The position numbers and the translations under genes were made by a program. From Hymenobacter sp. YIM 151500-1 (GTDB taxonomy: Bacteria > Bacteroidota > Bacteroidia > Cytophagales > Hymenobacteraceae): a stretch of 64,000 nucleotides of DNA. The DNA is taken from positions 2,232,001-2,296,000 of the forward strand of contig NZ_CP110139.1 of NCBI RefSeq assembly GCF_025979885.1, in the 5' to 3' direction. Shown piece after piece: positions 1 through 7,730 of the stretch. How positions within the stretch are numbered: the stretch's first letter is position 1; each line of letters begins with the position of its first letter. Below the pieces are notes generated by a model. That model saw nothing but the letters and a program-made list of their open reading frames with translations. It had not been told where the DNA came from and made no database searches.

Positions 1-2
1 AC

Positions 3-95
3 TTAGGCCACGGCGTCTACCCCGACACTAACCCGGATAATGTGCGCGTATTCATTGAAACGGTGAAGGAGTACAGCACCCGAATGCGGGGGTAA
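3..95 (+). CDS. hemE: Uroporphyrinogen decarboxylase, C-terminal end (partial)
   Basis: Only the last 30 codons lie in the window. The frame reads LGHGVYPDTNPDNVRVFIET and stops at TAA. The LGHG-x-x-PDT-x-x-DNV pattern followed by a helix ending KEYS is the usual C-terminus of HemE, which decarboxylates uroporphyrinogen III to coproporphyrinogen III in cytoplasmic haem synthesis. The active site lies upstream and cannot be checked. The gene converges on the heptose kinase, with a palindromic repeat between them. The call rests on a short tail, so it is good but not certain. Confidence 0.8.
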   Translation, partial: LGHGVYPDTNPDNVRVFIETVKEYSTRMRG

Positions 96-250
96 ACCTC
101 ACCCCCTAGCCCCCTCTCCACAAGAGAGGGGGAACTAGCAACCCCACCCCAACCCCTCCCCAAAAGGGAGGGGCTCTAATCCTAACTTTTTAGTCTAGAG
201 CTAGAAACTAGTCCCCCTCTCTTGTGGAGAGGGGGCTAGGGGGTGAGGTT
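95..250. repeat. Inverted repeat, family A (copy 1)
   Basis: Arms at 95-138 and 208-250 are reverse complements over 43 bases with a single one-base gap. Each arm contains its own palindrome of the form CCCCCTCTCC-loop-GAGAGGGGG. The centre holds a third small palindrome (CCCCTCCC, loop, GGGAGGGG). The element starts on the hemE stop codon and runs into the 3' end of the heptose kinase, supplying its last residues. Related copies are near 22980, 42220 and 46030. Confidence 0.9.
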
Positions 251-1265
251 CCAGCAGCCCCACCCGCTCCGCTTCCTGCAGCAGCAGTTGCTTTTCAATC
301 GGCACCACGCCTACTTGTTCGCACACGAGGCCGCCGCCGAGGTTGGCCAGGGCGGCAGTGCTGGCGGCGGGCAGGCCCAGGGCCACGCATAAGGCCGCAA
401 TGCTGATTACTGTGTCGCCGGCCCCCGACACGTCGGAGATGGTGCGCACGTGGGCGGGAATGTAGGTGCGCCGGAGCTGGCCGTTTTCCACGAATACGCC
501 CCGCTCCGACAGCGTGACCAGCACCATGTCGGGTTGCAGCAGCTGCCGCAGCCGGGCCACGGCCGCCTCGAAGTGCGGGCGGTCGGCGTCGGTGTCACCG
601 AACTCCTGCTTCAGGCCTTCGCGCAGCTCTTTGAGGTTGGGCTTGAACAGGGTGCAGTGGCGGTAGGCCAGGAAGTTCTTTTTCTTGGGGTCCACGACCG
701 TAGGCACGCCCCGCTGCCGGGCCAGGCTGATAAAGTGCTGAATGTTGGCTTCCTGGAGCACCCCCTTGTCGTAGTCCTCGAAAATTACCACGTCGGCGCG
801 GCCCAGCAGCTGCTCGAAGCGGGCGGTGAGCTGGGCGTTTTCGTCGGCGTTGAGGTCAGTTTCTACCTCCGAGTCGATACGCAGCAGCTGCTGGCCGTGG
901 GCCAGCACGCGCTGCTTTACGGTGGTGGGCCGGTGCCCGGAGCGCACAATGCCCTCGGCCGACAGCCCGGTGGTGCGCAGCAGCTCCAGCAGCTGGTCGC
1001 CGCCCTGGTCCTCGCCCACCACGGCGCAGAGCAGGGGCGTGGCGCCCAGGGCCTGCACGTTCAGGGCCACGTTGGCGGCCCCGCCCAGGCGCTGCTCCTG
1101 GCGGCTCACATTCACTATCGGCACGGGGGCTTCGGGCGAGAGGCGCACGGCTTTGCCCCACACGTAGGCGTCGAGCATCACGTCGCCCACAATCAGGACG
1201 GTGAGGCGGTTGAAAGCGGCAAACAGGTCGGGCAGAGAAGCCGGAGGAGCAGCGGCAGCGGGCAT
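201..1265 (-). CDS. rfaE1: D-glycero-beta-D-manno-heptose-7-phosphate kinase (PfkB family)
   Basis: A 354-residue PfkB-family sugar kinase. Visible are the N-terminal glycine motif GGAANVALN (61-69), the DPKKKNF segment typical of the heptose-kinase branch, and the C-terminal PfkB signature DVSGAGD (278-284) with the catalytic Asp. It corresponds to the kinase half of HldE, which phosphorylates heptose 7-phosphate at O1 for ADP-heptose and LPS core synthesis. The adenylyltransferase half is absent, as in phyla that encode it separately. The last 16 residues, EPHPLAPSPQERGTSF, are translated from an arm of the family A palindrome, so the natural C-terminus has been replaced or extended. A TACTTTTG promoter element lies 25 bases upstream of the ATG. 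Confidence 0.9.
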   Translation of the reverse strand: MPAAAAPPASLPDLFAAFNRLTVLIVGDVMLDAYVWGKAVRLSPEAPVPIVNVSRQEQRLGGAANVALNVQALGATPLLCAVVGEDQGGDQLLELLRTTGLSAEGIVRSGHRPTTVKQRVLAHGQQLLRIDSEVETDLNADENAQLTARFEQLLGRADVVIFEDYDKGVLQEANIQHFISLARQRGVPTVVDPKKKNFLAYRHCTLFKPNLKELREGLKQEFGDTDADRPHFEAAVARLRQLLQPDMVLVTLSERGVFVENGQLRRTYIPAHVRTISDVSGAGDTVISIAALCVALGLPAASTAALANLGGGLVCEQVGVVPIEKQLLLQEAERVGLLEPHPLAPSPQERGTSF

Positions 1266-1290
1266 TCGGTAGGGGTCAGCAATGAAGCCG

Positions 1291-1298
1291 CAAAAGTA
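1291..1298 (-). promoter_or_regulatory. Bacteroidetal -7 promoter element for the heptose kinase
   Basis: The minus strand reads TACTTTTG, a full match to the TAnnTTTG element used by the primary sigma factor of Bacteroidota, 25 bases before the kinase ATG. No clear -33 TTG is seen at the right distance. Confidence 0.5.
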
Positions 1299-1299
1299 G

Positions 1300-1443
1300 G
1301 CCGTAGCGCGAACTTTAGCTGCGCTGACCTGTGGTTGCAGTTCGCGCTACGGCGGGCCGTTAGAACGACAATCGTTGTAGTGGCCCCGCCGATACGGGAT
1401 CTGCACAGGTAGCTTCGCTGCCCTACGGTTCACGCTACGGCCT
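1300..1443. repeat. Inverted repeat, family D/F (GTAGCGCGAAC type)
   Basis: Outer arms at about 1300-1334 and 1405-1443 pair imperfectly, both beginning GGCCGTAGCG. An inner palindrome, CGTAGCGCGAAC against GTTCGCGCTACG, spans 1302-1351. The loop contains GTTAGAACGA. It fills the whole gap between the heptose kinase start and the aminotransferase stop. Its inner motif resembles the GTAACGCGAA repeats at 6888, 54795 and 61079. Confidence 0.7.
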
Positions 1444-1444
1444 G

Positions 1445-2674
1445 TTAGACCAGCTTGGCCAGGCTATCCTTTATCCGCACAAAGGCTTCGCGCAGCTTCT
1501 CATCGGCGGCGGCGGTGCTGAAGCGGATGCAATTGGGTGCCCCGAAGGCGCCGCCGTCTACGGCGGCCACGTAAGCGTCGTTCAGCAGGTACATGGCTAG
1601 GTCGCAGGCCGTGTCGATGGTGTGGCCGTGCGGGGTGGTCTTGCCGAAGTAGCCCGTCACGTCCGGGAAAACATAGAAGGCGCCGCTGGGCGTGGGCGTT
1701 TTCAGGCCCGGAATGTCGCGCGCCAGGTCCAGCACCAGGTCACGGCGGCGGCGGTAAGCTTCCACCATGACGTCGGCGGAGGTGCGGCCGCCTTGCAGGG
1801 CCGCCAGGGCTGCGCGCTGGGCAATGGAACAGGTGCCGGAGGTTATCTGGCTCTGTATCTTTTCGCAGGCCGCAGCTATTTCCTTGCGGGCGGCCAGGTA
1901 GCCCACGCGCCAGCCCGTCATGGCGTAGCCCTTCGAGAAGCCATTCACGGTAATTACCCGGTCTTTGATTTCCGCGAACTGAGCCAGGCTCACGTGCTCC
2001 TCCGTGAAATTGATGTACTCGTAAATCTCGTCGGCCAGCACGTACACCTGCGGATGGCGGGCCACCACCTCGGCAATGGCCGCCAGCTCTTCCCGCGAAA
2101 ACACTGCTCCGGTAGGGTTGCAGGGCGAGGAGTACATGATGAGCTTGGTGCGGGGCGTAATGGCGGTTTCCAGCTCCTGGGCCGTTACTTTGAAGTCGTT
2201 TTCCAGGCTGCCCATCAGCTGCACGGTGGTGCCCTCAGCCAGCTTCACCATCTCCTCGTAGCTCACCCAATACGGCGCAAACACAATCACCTCGTCGCCG
2301 GGGTTGACGAGGCTGAGCACGGCGTTGGCCAGGGCCTGCTTGGCCCCGGTGCTCACCACAATGTTTTCCCGGTCATAGTGCAGCTGGTTGTCGCGCAGCA
2401 GCTTGTCGCAGATGGCTTGGCGCAGCTCCGGGATACCGGGCACGGGCGTGTAGAACGTGTGGCCGTCGTCGAGGGCCTTTTTGGCGGCATCCTTGATGTA
2501 CTGCGGGGTCTGAAAGTCGGGCTCCCCGAAGCTCAGGCTAATAACATCTGCCCCCTGGGCAGCCAGCTCCCGGGCCTTTTTGGCCATGGAAATGGTCTGC
2601 GACTCCTGCATGGCGTGGATGCGGTCAGAGAGAAACGCGGTGGGCAGCGAGGCGAGGGTAGCGGCTTCGGACAT
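1445..2674 (-). CDS. Aspartate aminotransferase-like class I/II PLP enzyme
   Basis: 409 residues, the usual length for fold-type I aspartate aminotransferases of the subgroup Ib kind. The PLP lysine is K248 in NGFSKGYAMTGWRVGY. The substrate and cofactor motifs SSPCNPTGA (182-190) and ADEIYEYI (214-221) are intact, and the C-terminal NCIRFSTAA carries the Arg that binds the alpha-carboxylate. It probably swaps amino groups between aspartate and 2-oxoglutarate, though prephenate or another substrate cannot be excluded. The ATG at 2674 was chosen because the sequence before it reads as non-homologous out-of-frame DNA of the next gene and a promoter element lies at 2725-2732. Confidence 0.93.
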   Translation of the reverse strand: MSEAATLASLPTAFLSDRIHAMQESQTISMAKKARELAAQGADVISLSFGEPDFQTPQYIKDAAKKALDDGHTFYTPVPGIPELRQAICDKLLRDNQLHYDRENIVVSTGAKQALANAVLSLVNPGDEVIVFAPYWVSYEEMVKLAEGTTVQLMGSLENDFKVTAQELETAITPRTKLIMYSSPCNPTGAVFSREELAAIAEVVARHPQVYVLADEIYEYINFTEEHVSLAQFAEIKDRVITVNGFSKGYAMTGWRVGYLAARKEIAAACEKIQSQITSGTCSIAQRAALAALQGGRTSADVMVEAYRRRRDLVLDLARDIPGLKTPTPSGAFYVFPDVTGYFGKTTPHGHTIDTACDLAMYLLNDAYVAAVDGGAFGAPNCIRFSTAAADEKLREAFVRIKDSLAKLV

Positions 2675-2724
2675 GGGAGCAACAAGGATAGGTGAGGTGA
2701 GCAATACAGGTGGGGTGAGCAATA

Positions 2725-2732
2725 CAAAAATA
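2725..2732 (-). promoter_or_regulatory. -7 promoter element for the aminotransferase
   Basis: The minus strand reads TATTTTTG, a full TAnnTTTG match, about 50 bases before the ATG at 2674. The predicted leader contains two direct copies of TATTGCTCACC (reading towards the gene), which may be a small repeat or an operator. No function is claimed for them. Confidence 0.5.
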
Positions 2733-2775
2733 CGGCGAAGCAGCGGATTCAGCCCGGCTCCGGGTGCCCCCTTTC

Positions 2776-4767
2776 CTACTGCTCCTGCCCCAGCTCCCGG
2801 AAGCAGCGCAGCAGAATGCTCAAATCGGTGCCGGGCTCGTAGTTTTTGGCGTAGAGCAGTTCCAGCCGCCGCCGGGTAGCCTCGCTGAGCGGCAGCGTGG
2901 TTTGGGCCGCATCGGCCGGCGACAGAATGGCGCGGGCCACGCGGCCGGGCGCGGTGGCGTAGCGCAGCCCCACCCACGTGCGCACCCCACTCAGCACGCG
3001 CAGACAGTTGCGTAGAAAGCCGGCCTTGTGCGGCTGGGCCCATACCACCACGGGCGCCGCCAGCAGCAGACCCAGGCTGGTGAGGATGTCGAGCAGGCGT
3101 TTGAGGCGCATCTGCTGGGGCCGGAACAGGTTCAGGGTAATGTCGAGGGCGTAGTAGTCGCCGGGCGCGTCTTTGGAGGAGCTGCCGATGATGTAGGCGC
3201 TGTCCTGGGGCAGAATCTTGTAGGCCACGGGCGGCTGCTGGGGCAGGCTCACCATGAGCGAAATAATCTGGCTGGCCGACAAGTCGCGGCCGCAGAAAAT
3301 CAGCTCTTCCACTTCGTAGATGCGGATACTGTCGGCCAGTTGCCGCACCGTGCCCAGCAGGTCGTCGGGGGGCGAGGAAGCGGCCGGTTCGGGCAGGGGC
3401 TCCGGTACGATGTAGCCCACCACCCGGGCCTGCACCCCGGCCTGCTCCAGCAGGCGGCGCACCCGGCGGCTTTCTTCTTCCGAGCCCACAATGGCAATGT
3501 TCTTGGCCGCTGGCTCGGCAAAGTCGAACTCCCGGTAGCGCAGGAAATGGGCCAGGCGGCGGCGCAGCACCAGGGCCGCCACGCTCCACCCACCGCCCAG
3601 CACAATCAGGGCCTTGGAGAAGCGCCAGGCATCCAGGAAGTTGCTCACGGCCGAAATCAGCACCGTGCCCACGAGGATGCCCCGCGCAATGGCCCAGGTT
3701 TTAACCGGCTTGTCGTACGCCCCGCTCAGGTAGGCGGCCGTCAGCCACACGCCGATGTACACGGGCACGGCCACCAGCATAAACTGGGGCGGATACGGCG
3801 TGGGCACGTACTTGTGGTTCTGCTCCCAGTAGGTTTTCAGAAAGTACATGCCCCCGTAGATCAGGCCTGCATCCAGCAGCACCGGGGCTACGCGCTCCAG
3901 CAGGCGCTGGCCCACGGCCAGAGAAGCCCGCAGCCAGATGGCCAGGTTGATGAGCAGGCTAAAGGCGCCAGCCTGGCCCGGCGCGAAGTGCTTGCGGGCA
4001 AAGACGACCATAGCCCGGTAAAACACGAACACGTAGCTGACGCTGGCCCGCTTGGTGCTTTCGCCCTTGTAGTGGATGATGCGGGTGCCGGGGAAGTAGT
4101 AGTTTTTCCAGCCCCCGCGCGTGAGGCGGTACGAGAGGTCAATGTCCTCGCCGTACATGAAGTAGTCTTCATCGAGCAGGCCCACCTGCTCCAGGGCCGC
4201 CGCCCGCAAAAACATGAAGGCCCCACTCAGTACTTCTATCTCATGAGTTTGGTCTTTGTCGAGGAAACCCAGGTGGTAGCGCCCAAACCGTTCGGACCTC
4301 GGAAACAGCCGGGCCAGGCCGAATACTTTGTAAAAGGCCACCCAGGGCGTGGGCAGGCTGCGCTTGCTCTCGGGCAGAAAGTGGCCCTGCCCATCAAGCA
4401 TCTTCACGCCCAGCCCGCCGGCCGCGGGGTGCTGGTCCATGAAGTTGCAGCACTGCCGAAAAGTGTCTTCTTCGATAACCGTGTCGGGGTTGAGCAGCAG
4501 CACGTACTGGCCGCGGGCCTGGCCCAGGGCCTGGTTGTTGGCCCGGCTGAAGCCGCAGTTTTCCTGGTTTTCCAGCAGCAACACCTCCGGGAACCGGGCC
4601 TTCACCATAGCCACCGACCCATCCACGGAGTTGTTGTCGACTACGAACACCTCCACCGGCTCACCCAGCTTCTCCACCGCCCGCCGCACCGACAGCAGCG
4701 CCTGCTCCAGAAAGTAGCAGACATTGTAGTTGACAACGACAACGGAAAGCTTGACGGCAGGCGGCAC
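2776..4767 (-). CDS. Family 2 glycosyltransferase fused to a degenerate phosphoglycosyltransferase-type membrane domain
   Basis: 663 residues from a GTG start at 4767. No ATG lies near the GT-A strand KLSVVVVNYN (6-14). A frame upstream stays open to 4980 but runs through repeat DNA. Residues 6-260 form a GT2 domain: VDNNSVDGS, the DXD-like NPDT (93-96), and EDIDLSYR (207-214) as the catalytic-loop acid. Residues 290-405 hold about four membrane helices. Residues 422-535 look like the CoA-binding-like fold of WcaJ/WbaP-type enzymes (NIAIVGSEEE onward). Residues 555-600 begin like the initiator transferase (KRLLDILTSLGLLLAAPVVV) but lack the downstream catalytic Arg/Asp-Glu region. It probably transfers a sugar onto a lipid-linked or surface glycan. 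Acceptor and donor are unknown. Confidence 0.82.
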   Translation of the reverse strand: MPPAVKLSVVVVNYNVCYFLEQALLSVRRAVEKLGEPVEVFVVDNNSVDGSVAMVKARFPEVLLLENQENCGFSRANNQALGQARGQYVLLLNPDTVIEEDTFRQCCNFMDQHPAAGGLGVKMLDGQGHFLPESKRSLPTPWVAFYKVFGLARLFPRSERFGRYHLGFLDKDQTHEIEVLSGAFMFLRAAALEQVGLLDEDYFMYGEDIDLSYRLTRGGWKNYYFPGTRIIHYKGESTKRASVSYVFVFYRAMVVFARKHFAPGQAGAFSLLINLAIWLRASLAVGQRLLERVAPVLLDAGLIYGGMYFLKTYWEQNHKYVPTPYPPQFMLVAVPVYIGVWLTAAYLSGAYDKPVKTWAIARGILVGTVLISAVSNFLDAWRFSKALIVLGGGWSVAALVLRRRLAHFLRYREFDFAEPAAKNIAIVGSEEESRRVRRLLEQAGVQARVVGYIVPEPLPEPAASSPPDDLLGTVRQLADSIRIYEVEELIFCGRDLSASQIISLMVSLPQQPPVAYKILPQDSAYIIGSSSKDAPGDYYALDITLNLFRPQQMRLKRLLDILTSLGLLLAAPVVVWAQPHKAGFLRNCLRVLSGVRTWVGLRYATAPGRVARAILSPADAAQTTLPLSEATRRRLELLYAKNYEPGTDLSILLRCFRELGQEQ

Positions 4768-4848
4768 TGGTGGCAGCAGATAAACGGCTGCGTAAGGTAC
4801 GGAGAGTTGCGCTAGCTGCGGCAGGGCACCCCAAAGGCTGCTAACTAA

Positions 4849-4999
4849 TGGCGCGGGACTGCTCCCCGTGCTGCCTATGTGGGACGCTCCAGCCTCCCCC
4901 GCCAGAACGACACTCACCTGCTTCGTCCTGACAGCGCGGACGAGTGCAGTGCGGGCCAGAGGCCCGCCAATAATCGGCACGGGGCGCAGCCCTGCGCCA
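4849..4999. repeat. Inverted repeat, family G/H
   Basis: Arms 4850-4873 and 4975-4999 match at about 20 of 24 positions (GGCGCGGGACTGCTCCCCGT on the left). The loop contains CGCCAGAACGAC, also found inside the inverted repeat at 43104-43285. The left arm resembles a solitary sequence at 25270-25330. The element lies between recR and the glycosyltransferase start and may explain the weak start of the latter. Confidence 0.55.
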
Positions 5000-5073
5000 T
5001 CATTCCCTTCAAAAACACAAGCCGCTGCTGAGTAGCAACGGCTCGCATAATTTCACCTATCAGTAAGTAGCGG

Positions 5074-5688
5074 TTATTTCACCTGGCGCTGGCGCTCCAC
5101 AATGCTGCGGCCCAGGGTGATTTCGTCGGCGTACTCCAGCTCCCCACCCATCGGGATGCCACGGGCAATGGTGCTGACGTGCACGTTGGGCAGGTCGCGG
5201 AGCTTGCGCGAGAGGTAAAAGGCCGTGGTGTCGCCTTCCATGGTGGGGCTGATAGCCAGGATGACCTCCCGGATTTCCGAGCCGTCGCGCGTCACGCGGT
5301 CCACCAGCGAATCGATGGTGAGGTCGGCCGGGCCGATGCCTTCAATGGGCGAGATGACACCGCCCAGCACGTGGTACGTGCCCTGGTATTGGGCTGTGTT
5401 TTCGATGGCAATAACGTCGCGGATGTCCGACACCACGCACACCGTGCTTTGGTCGCGGAGCTTGTTGGCGCAGATGCTGCACTCGGCCGTGTCGGAAATG
5501 TTGTGGCAGGTGTCGCAGTAGCGAATCTCAAAGCGCATCTTGGCCAACGCCTCAGCCAGGGAGGCCGTGGTTTCGGTTTCGGCTTTGAGCAGGTGCAAGG
5601 CCAGACGCAGGGCGGTTTTCTTGCCCACGCCCGGCAGCTTGGCTAGCTCACTCACCGCGTTTTCTATCAGTTTAGAAGGAAACTCCAT
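5074..5688 (-). CDS. recR: Recombination mediator protein RecR
   Basis: 204 residues, the normal size. The N-terminal helix-hairpin-helix segment LAKLPGVGKKTALRLALHLL (16-35) is followed by a four-cysteine zinc finger (C58, C61, C70, C73 in CDTC...CSIC) and then a Toprim domain starting VCVVSDIRDV and ending near residue 175 (VSTIARGIPMGGELEYADE). RecR works with RecO and RecF to load RecA on gapped DNA. The start is fixed by the family N-terminus MEFPSKLIE. It probably stands alone: a small repeat separates it from clpS. Confidence 0.97.
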   Translation of the reverse strand: MEFPSKLIENAVSELAKLPGVGKKTALRLALHLLKAETETTASLAEALAKMRFEIRYCDTCHNISDTAECSICANKLRDQSTVCVVSDIRDVIAIENTAQYQGTYHVLGGVISPIEGIGPADLTIDSLVDRVTRDGSEIREVILAISPTMEGDTTAFYLSRKLRDLPNVHVSTIARGIPMGGELEYADEITLGRSIVERQRQVK

Positions 5689-5694
5689 CTAGTG

Positions 5695-5797
5695 AATGTG
5701 GGAGAATGTGAGAATGCGAGCAATGTGAGGAATGAGGGTCCGGCAACTCCGCCAGGGCATTTGCCACATCTTCCATATTCCTCACATTCTCCACATT
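5695..5797. repeat. Short imperfect inverted repeat with GAATGTGAG units
   Basis: On the left GAATGTGGGAGAATGTGAG and GAGGAATGAGG; on the right ATTCCTCACATTCTCCACATT. The halves pair imperfectly. It fills the gap between recR and clpS, both on the minus strand. The simple-repeat flavour resembles the GTGAGAGG elements elsewhere in the window. Confidence 0.45.
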
Positions 5798-5798
5798 T

Positions 5799-6080
5799 TT
5801 AAAGTACGTCCGCCGAAATGCCCCGGTCGTGGATGGCGGTACACATGCTGGCCAGCTCCTCGTAAGCACCGTGCTTTACGGTGCACTGGCCTTTGTAATG
5901 AATAAGCAACGTGCATTGCTCGGCTTGCTCCGGCTCGTGGCCGCACACGTCGATAAGGGTTCGGATAACGTGGTCGAAGGTGTTTACATCGTCGTTGTAC
6001 ACGACCAGGTCGCGCACGTCGATGGTTTCTTCCAGGAGCAGAACGTCCTCGTCGTATTCAATCTGCGGGTTGGTAGGCAT
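5799..6080 (-). CDS. clpS: ATP-dependent Clp protease adaptor ClpS
   Basis: 93 residues. The core VVYNDDVNTFDHVIRTL (27-43) carries the N-degron pocket acids and the Asn-Asp pair of ClpS. ALthough short, the fold is complete through the HYKGQCTVKHG segment (61-71) to a final strand GISADVL. ClpS delivers N-end-rule substrates to ClpAP or ClpCP. The ATG at 6080 matches the family N-terminus and sits only 4 bases after a TATTTTTG promoter element, which implies a leaderless or nearly leaderless transcript. Confidence 0.95.
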   Translation of the reverse strand: MPTNPQIEYDEDVLLLEETIDVRDLVVYNDDVNTFDHVIRTLIDVCGHEPEQAEQCTLLIHYKGQCTVKHGAYEELASMCTAIHDRGISADVL

Positions 6081-6084
6081 ACGG

Positions 6085-6092
6085 CAAAAATA
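6085..6092 (-). promoter_or_regulatory. -7 promoter element immediately before clpS
   Basis: The minus strand reads TATTTTTG and ends 4 bases before the ATG. Transcription would be expected to begin at about the start codon. Confidence 0.5.
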
Positions 6093-6278
6093 CAGAATAA
6101 CGGGCGGAAGACCGACTGGCAGCCGGCCTTGTATAACCCCTCCCCGGCGTGAATCGTTTCCGGGTTTCGGCGGAAAATGGGTGCTTCGGGCGCGAGTGGT
6201 TGACGGAAACTGCCGAACTTGCCGGCTCGTATGCTGGGCGCTTGCTCCTTGCCTATCCAGTCCTGCTCCGGTCCATTT

Positions 6279-6836
6279 ATGCCCGTTCCGTCCGCCGAGT
6301 TTAAGCGTGCCCTCCAGCGCCTCACCGAAAAAGAAAAGGAAGCCCTGCTGCTGCGCGCCGCCCGCCGCGACGCCGAGCTGTACGACACGCTTAGCTTCGA
6401 GCTGCTGCCCGACGTGACCGTGGAAACCGTGTTCGAGCAGGCCTCCGATCAGATTCACGAGCTATTTGCCGTGGGTGCCACCGGCCGTTTGCTCAACCGC
6501 AGCCTCACCAAAGCCCTGCAAAAAGCTACCAAGGAAGTGGCCCGTGCCCGCCGCATCACCAAGGACAAGCGCCTGGAAATCGACTTGAACTTGTACACGC
6601 TGCGCCACATTTTCGACAACTATACCGGGCAGTTTGAGAGCGTATACGCCGGCTTCTACACGGCTACGGCCCGCCTAGCTGCCCGCACCGCCCAGCTGGT
6701 GTTGCACAACCTGCACGAAGACCTCTGGCTGGAGTACAAGCCCGAGCTGGATGAGTTCTTGCAGCAGCTGCACAGCCGCTCGAAAAGCCGCAGCCTCAAG
6801 TTTGAGCTGCCGCGGGAGCTGGTGCTGCCAGAATAA
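6279..6836 (+). CDS. Conserved-looking helical protein of unknown function (185 aa)
   Basis: Not recognised. 185 residues, no signal peptide or membrane span, rich in Arg, Lys, Glu and Leu. It opens with a charged helix (FKRALQRLTEKEKEALLLRA, about 8-27), and is followed by SFELLPDVTVETVFEQASDQ and a long helical second half. A basic cluster KEVARARRITKDKRLE lies near the middle. A nucleic-acid-binding or scaffold role is possible but not shown. It is transcribed away from clpS and converges on yceI with a strong terminator between. The ATG at 6279 was chosen over one 20 codons upstream because the extra residues (MPARMLGACSLP) look like non-coding translation. Confidence 0.75.
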   Translation: MPVPSAEFKRALQRLTEKEKEALLLRAARRDAELYDTLSFELLPDVTVETVFEQASDQIHELFAVGATGRLLNRSLTKALQKATKEVARARRITKDKRLEIDLNLYTLRHIFDNYTGQFESVYAGFYTATARLAARTAQLVLHNLHEDLWLEYKPELDEFLQQLHSRSKSRSLKFELPRELVLPE

Positions 6837-6887
6837 ACTACGTGAGTTGTTGCGACACGCGGCAGTTCCTGCACAGCCAGCAAGTAG

Positions 6888-6984
6888 GTAACGCGAAGCT
6901 TTACTTCACGAAGCGTAAGCACGATGTCATTAGGAAGTTGCCCTTAACGGTACGGACGCCTCGCAAAGTGAAACTTTGCGCTAC
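6888..6984. repeat. Degenerate inverted repeat, family D (GTAACGCGAAG type)
   Basis: Left arm GTAACGCGAAGCTTTACTTC, right arm ending GTGAAACTTTGCGCTAC. The arms pair with several mismatches. It belongs with the much better conserved copies at 54795-54930 and 61079-61167. It lies just upstream of a terminator in the gap between two converging genes. Confidence 0.6.
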
Positions 6985-7028
6985 AAGTAAAAGCCCCGCC
7001 AGCACATGCTGGCGGGGCTTTTACTTGT
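6983..7028. terminator. Bidirectional intrinsic terminator
   Basis: A 22-bp perfect stem with a 2-base loop: ACAAGTAAAAGCCCCGCCAG on the left and its complement on the right. Each side of the GC stem carries an A/T run (AAAA and TTTT). It can end transcription from both the 185-aa gene and the converging yceI gene. Confidence 0.85.
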
Positions 7029-7042
7029 CGCTCGACCAGAAA

Positions 7043-7690
7043 TTACTTCTGGGCAATAACGTTGAAGCTCAGCGTGAAGTCGTCCATGATGGCTTTGTCG
7101 CCGATGCTTTCAAAGAAGGACTTGGAGCCGTACTTGATGTCGAACTTGGTGCGGTCGATGGTGGCGGTGCCGCTGGCGGCGGCGCGGCCGTTTTTTACGC
7201 CTACTTTGGCCGGGAAGCTCACTTTCTGGGTGATGCCCTTGATGGTCAGGTCGCCGGTGACGGTGGCGTTGTTGCCGTTGGCGTCGCCTTTCAGCGGGGC
7301 CAGGCTGGTGATTTTGAACGTGGCCGTGGGGTTCTTCTCGATGCTGAAGAAGTCGTCGGAGCGCAGGTGGCCGACGAGCTTGCCGTTAGCATCCTGGTCT
7401 TTGATGTCGGTAACCTTCAGCGAGGTCATATCGACGGTGAACGTGCCGCCCACAATCTGGTTGCCGCGCACCTGTACCTCACCGTCCTTGAACTGCACGG
7501 TACCGTCGTGCTGGCCGGTTACCTTCTTGCCCGTCCAGCCCAGGGTGCTCAGCTGGGGCTGCACTTTGTAGGCGGTAGAAGCGGCGTTGTCGGTGCCGGG
7601 AGTGGTTTTCTTAACGCCGGGCTGCTGAGCAAAAGCGGGAGCGGCCAACAGGGAAGCGGCCAGCAGGGCCGGGAAAAACAGCTTTTTCAT
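7043..7690 (-). CDS. YceI-family periplasmic lipid-binding protein
   Basis: 215 residues with a signal peptide (MKKLFFPALLAASLLAAPAF, cleavage after AFA). The mature part is a YceI lipocalin-like barrel: YKVQPQLSTLGWTGKKVTG, GTFTVDMTSLKVTD, HLRSDDFFSIEKNPTATFKI and VTGDLTIKGITQKVSFPA follow the family order. YceI proteins bind polyisoprenoid or similar lipids outside the inner membrane. It lies 40 bases downstream of a MarR-type gene on the same strand. The pair is probably one operon, with the regulator first. Confidence 0.93.
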   Translation of the reverse strand: MKKLFFPALLAASLLAAPAFAQQPGVKKTTPGTDNAASTAYKVQPQLSTLGWTGKKVTGQHDGTVQFKDGEVQVRGNQIVGGTFTVDMTSLKVTDIKDQDANGKLVGHLRSDDFFSIEKNPTATFKITSLAPLKGDANGNNATVTGDLTIKGITQKVSFPAKVGVKNGRAAASGTATIDRTKFDIKYGSKSFFESIGDKAIMDDFTLSFNVIAQK

Positions 7691-7730
7691 GAGAAAATGA
7701 TTGAGTAAGGGAGAGAAAAAAGGAATGTCG

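Noticed and set aside
450..1412. A long plus-strand open frame across the heptose kinase gene, and many similar frames opposite other genes.
   Set aside because: They are the complement of clearly homologous GC-rich genes, whose third-position bias keeps antisense frames open. No protein motif was seen.
2675..3589. N-terminal extension of the aminotransferase (frame open back to 3589).
   Set aside because: The extra residues are Pro/Gly/Arg-rich, have no family resemblance and are the out-of-frame reading of the glycosyltransferase gene. A promoter element lies just before the 2674 start.
4768..4980. Longer N-terminus for the glycosyltransferase starting at 4980.
   Set aside because: The additional 71 residues cross an inverted repeat and precede the normal first strand of the GT-A fold; GTG at 4767 is closer to the family start.
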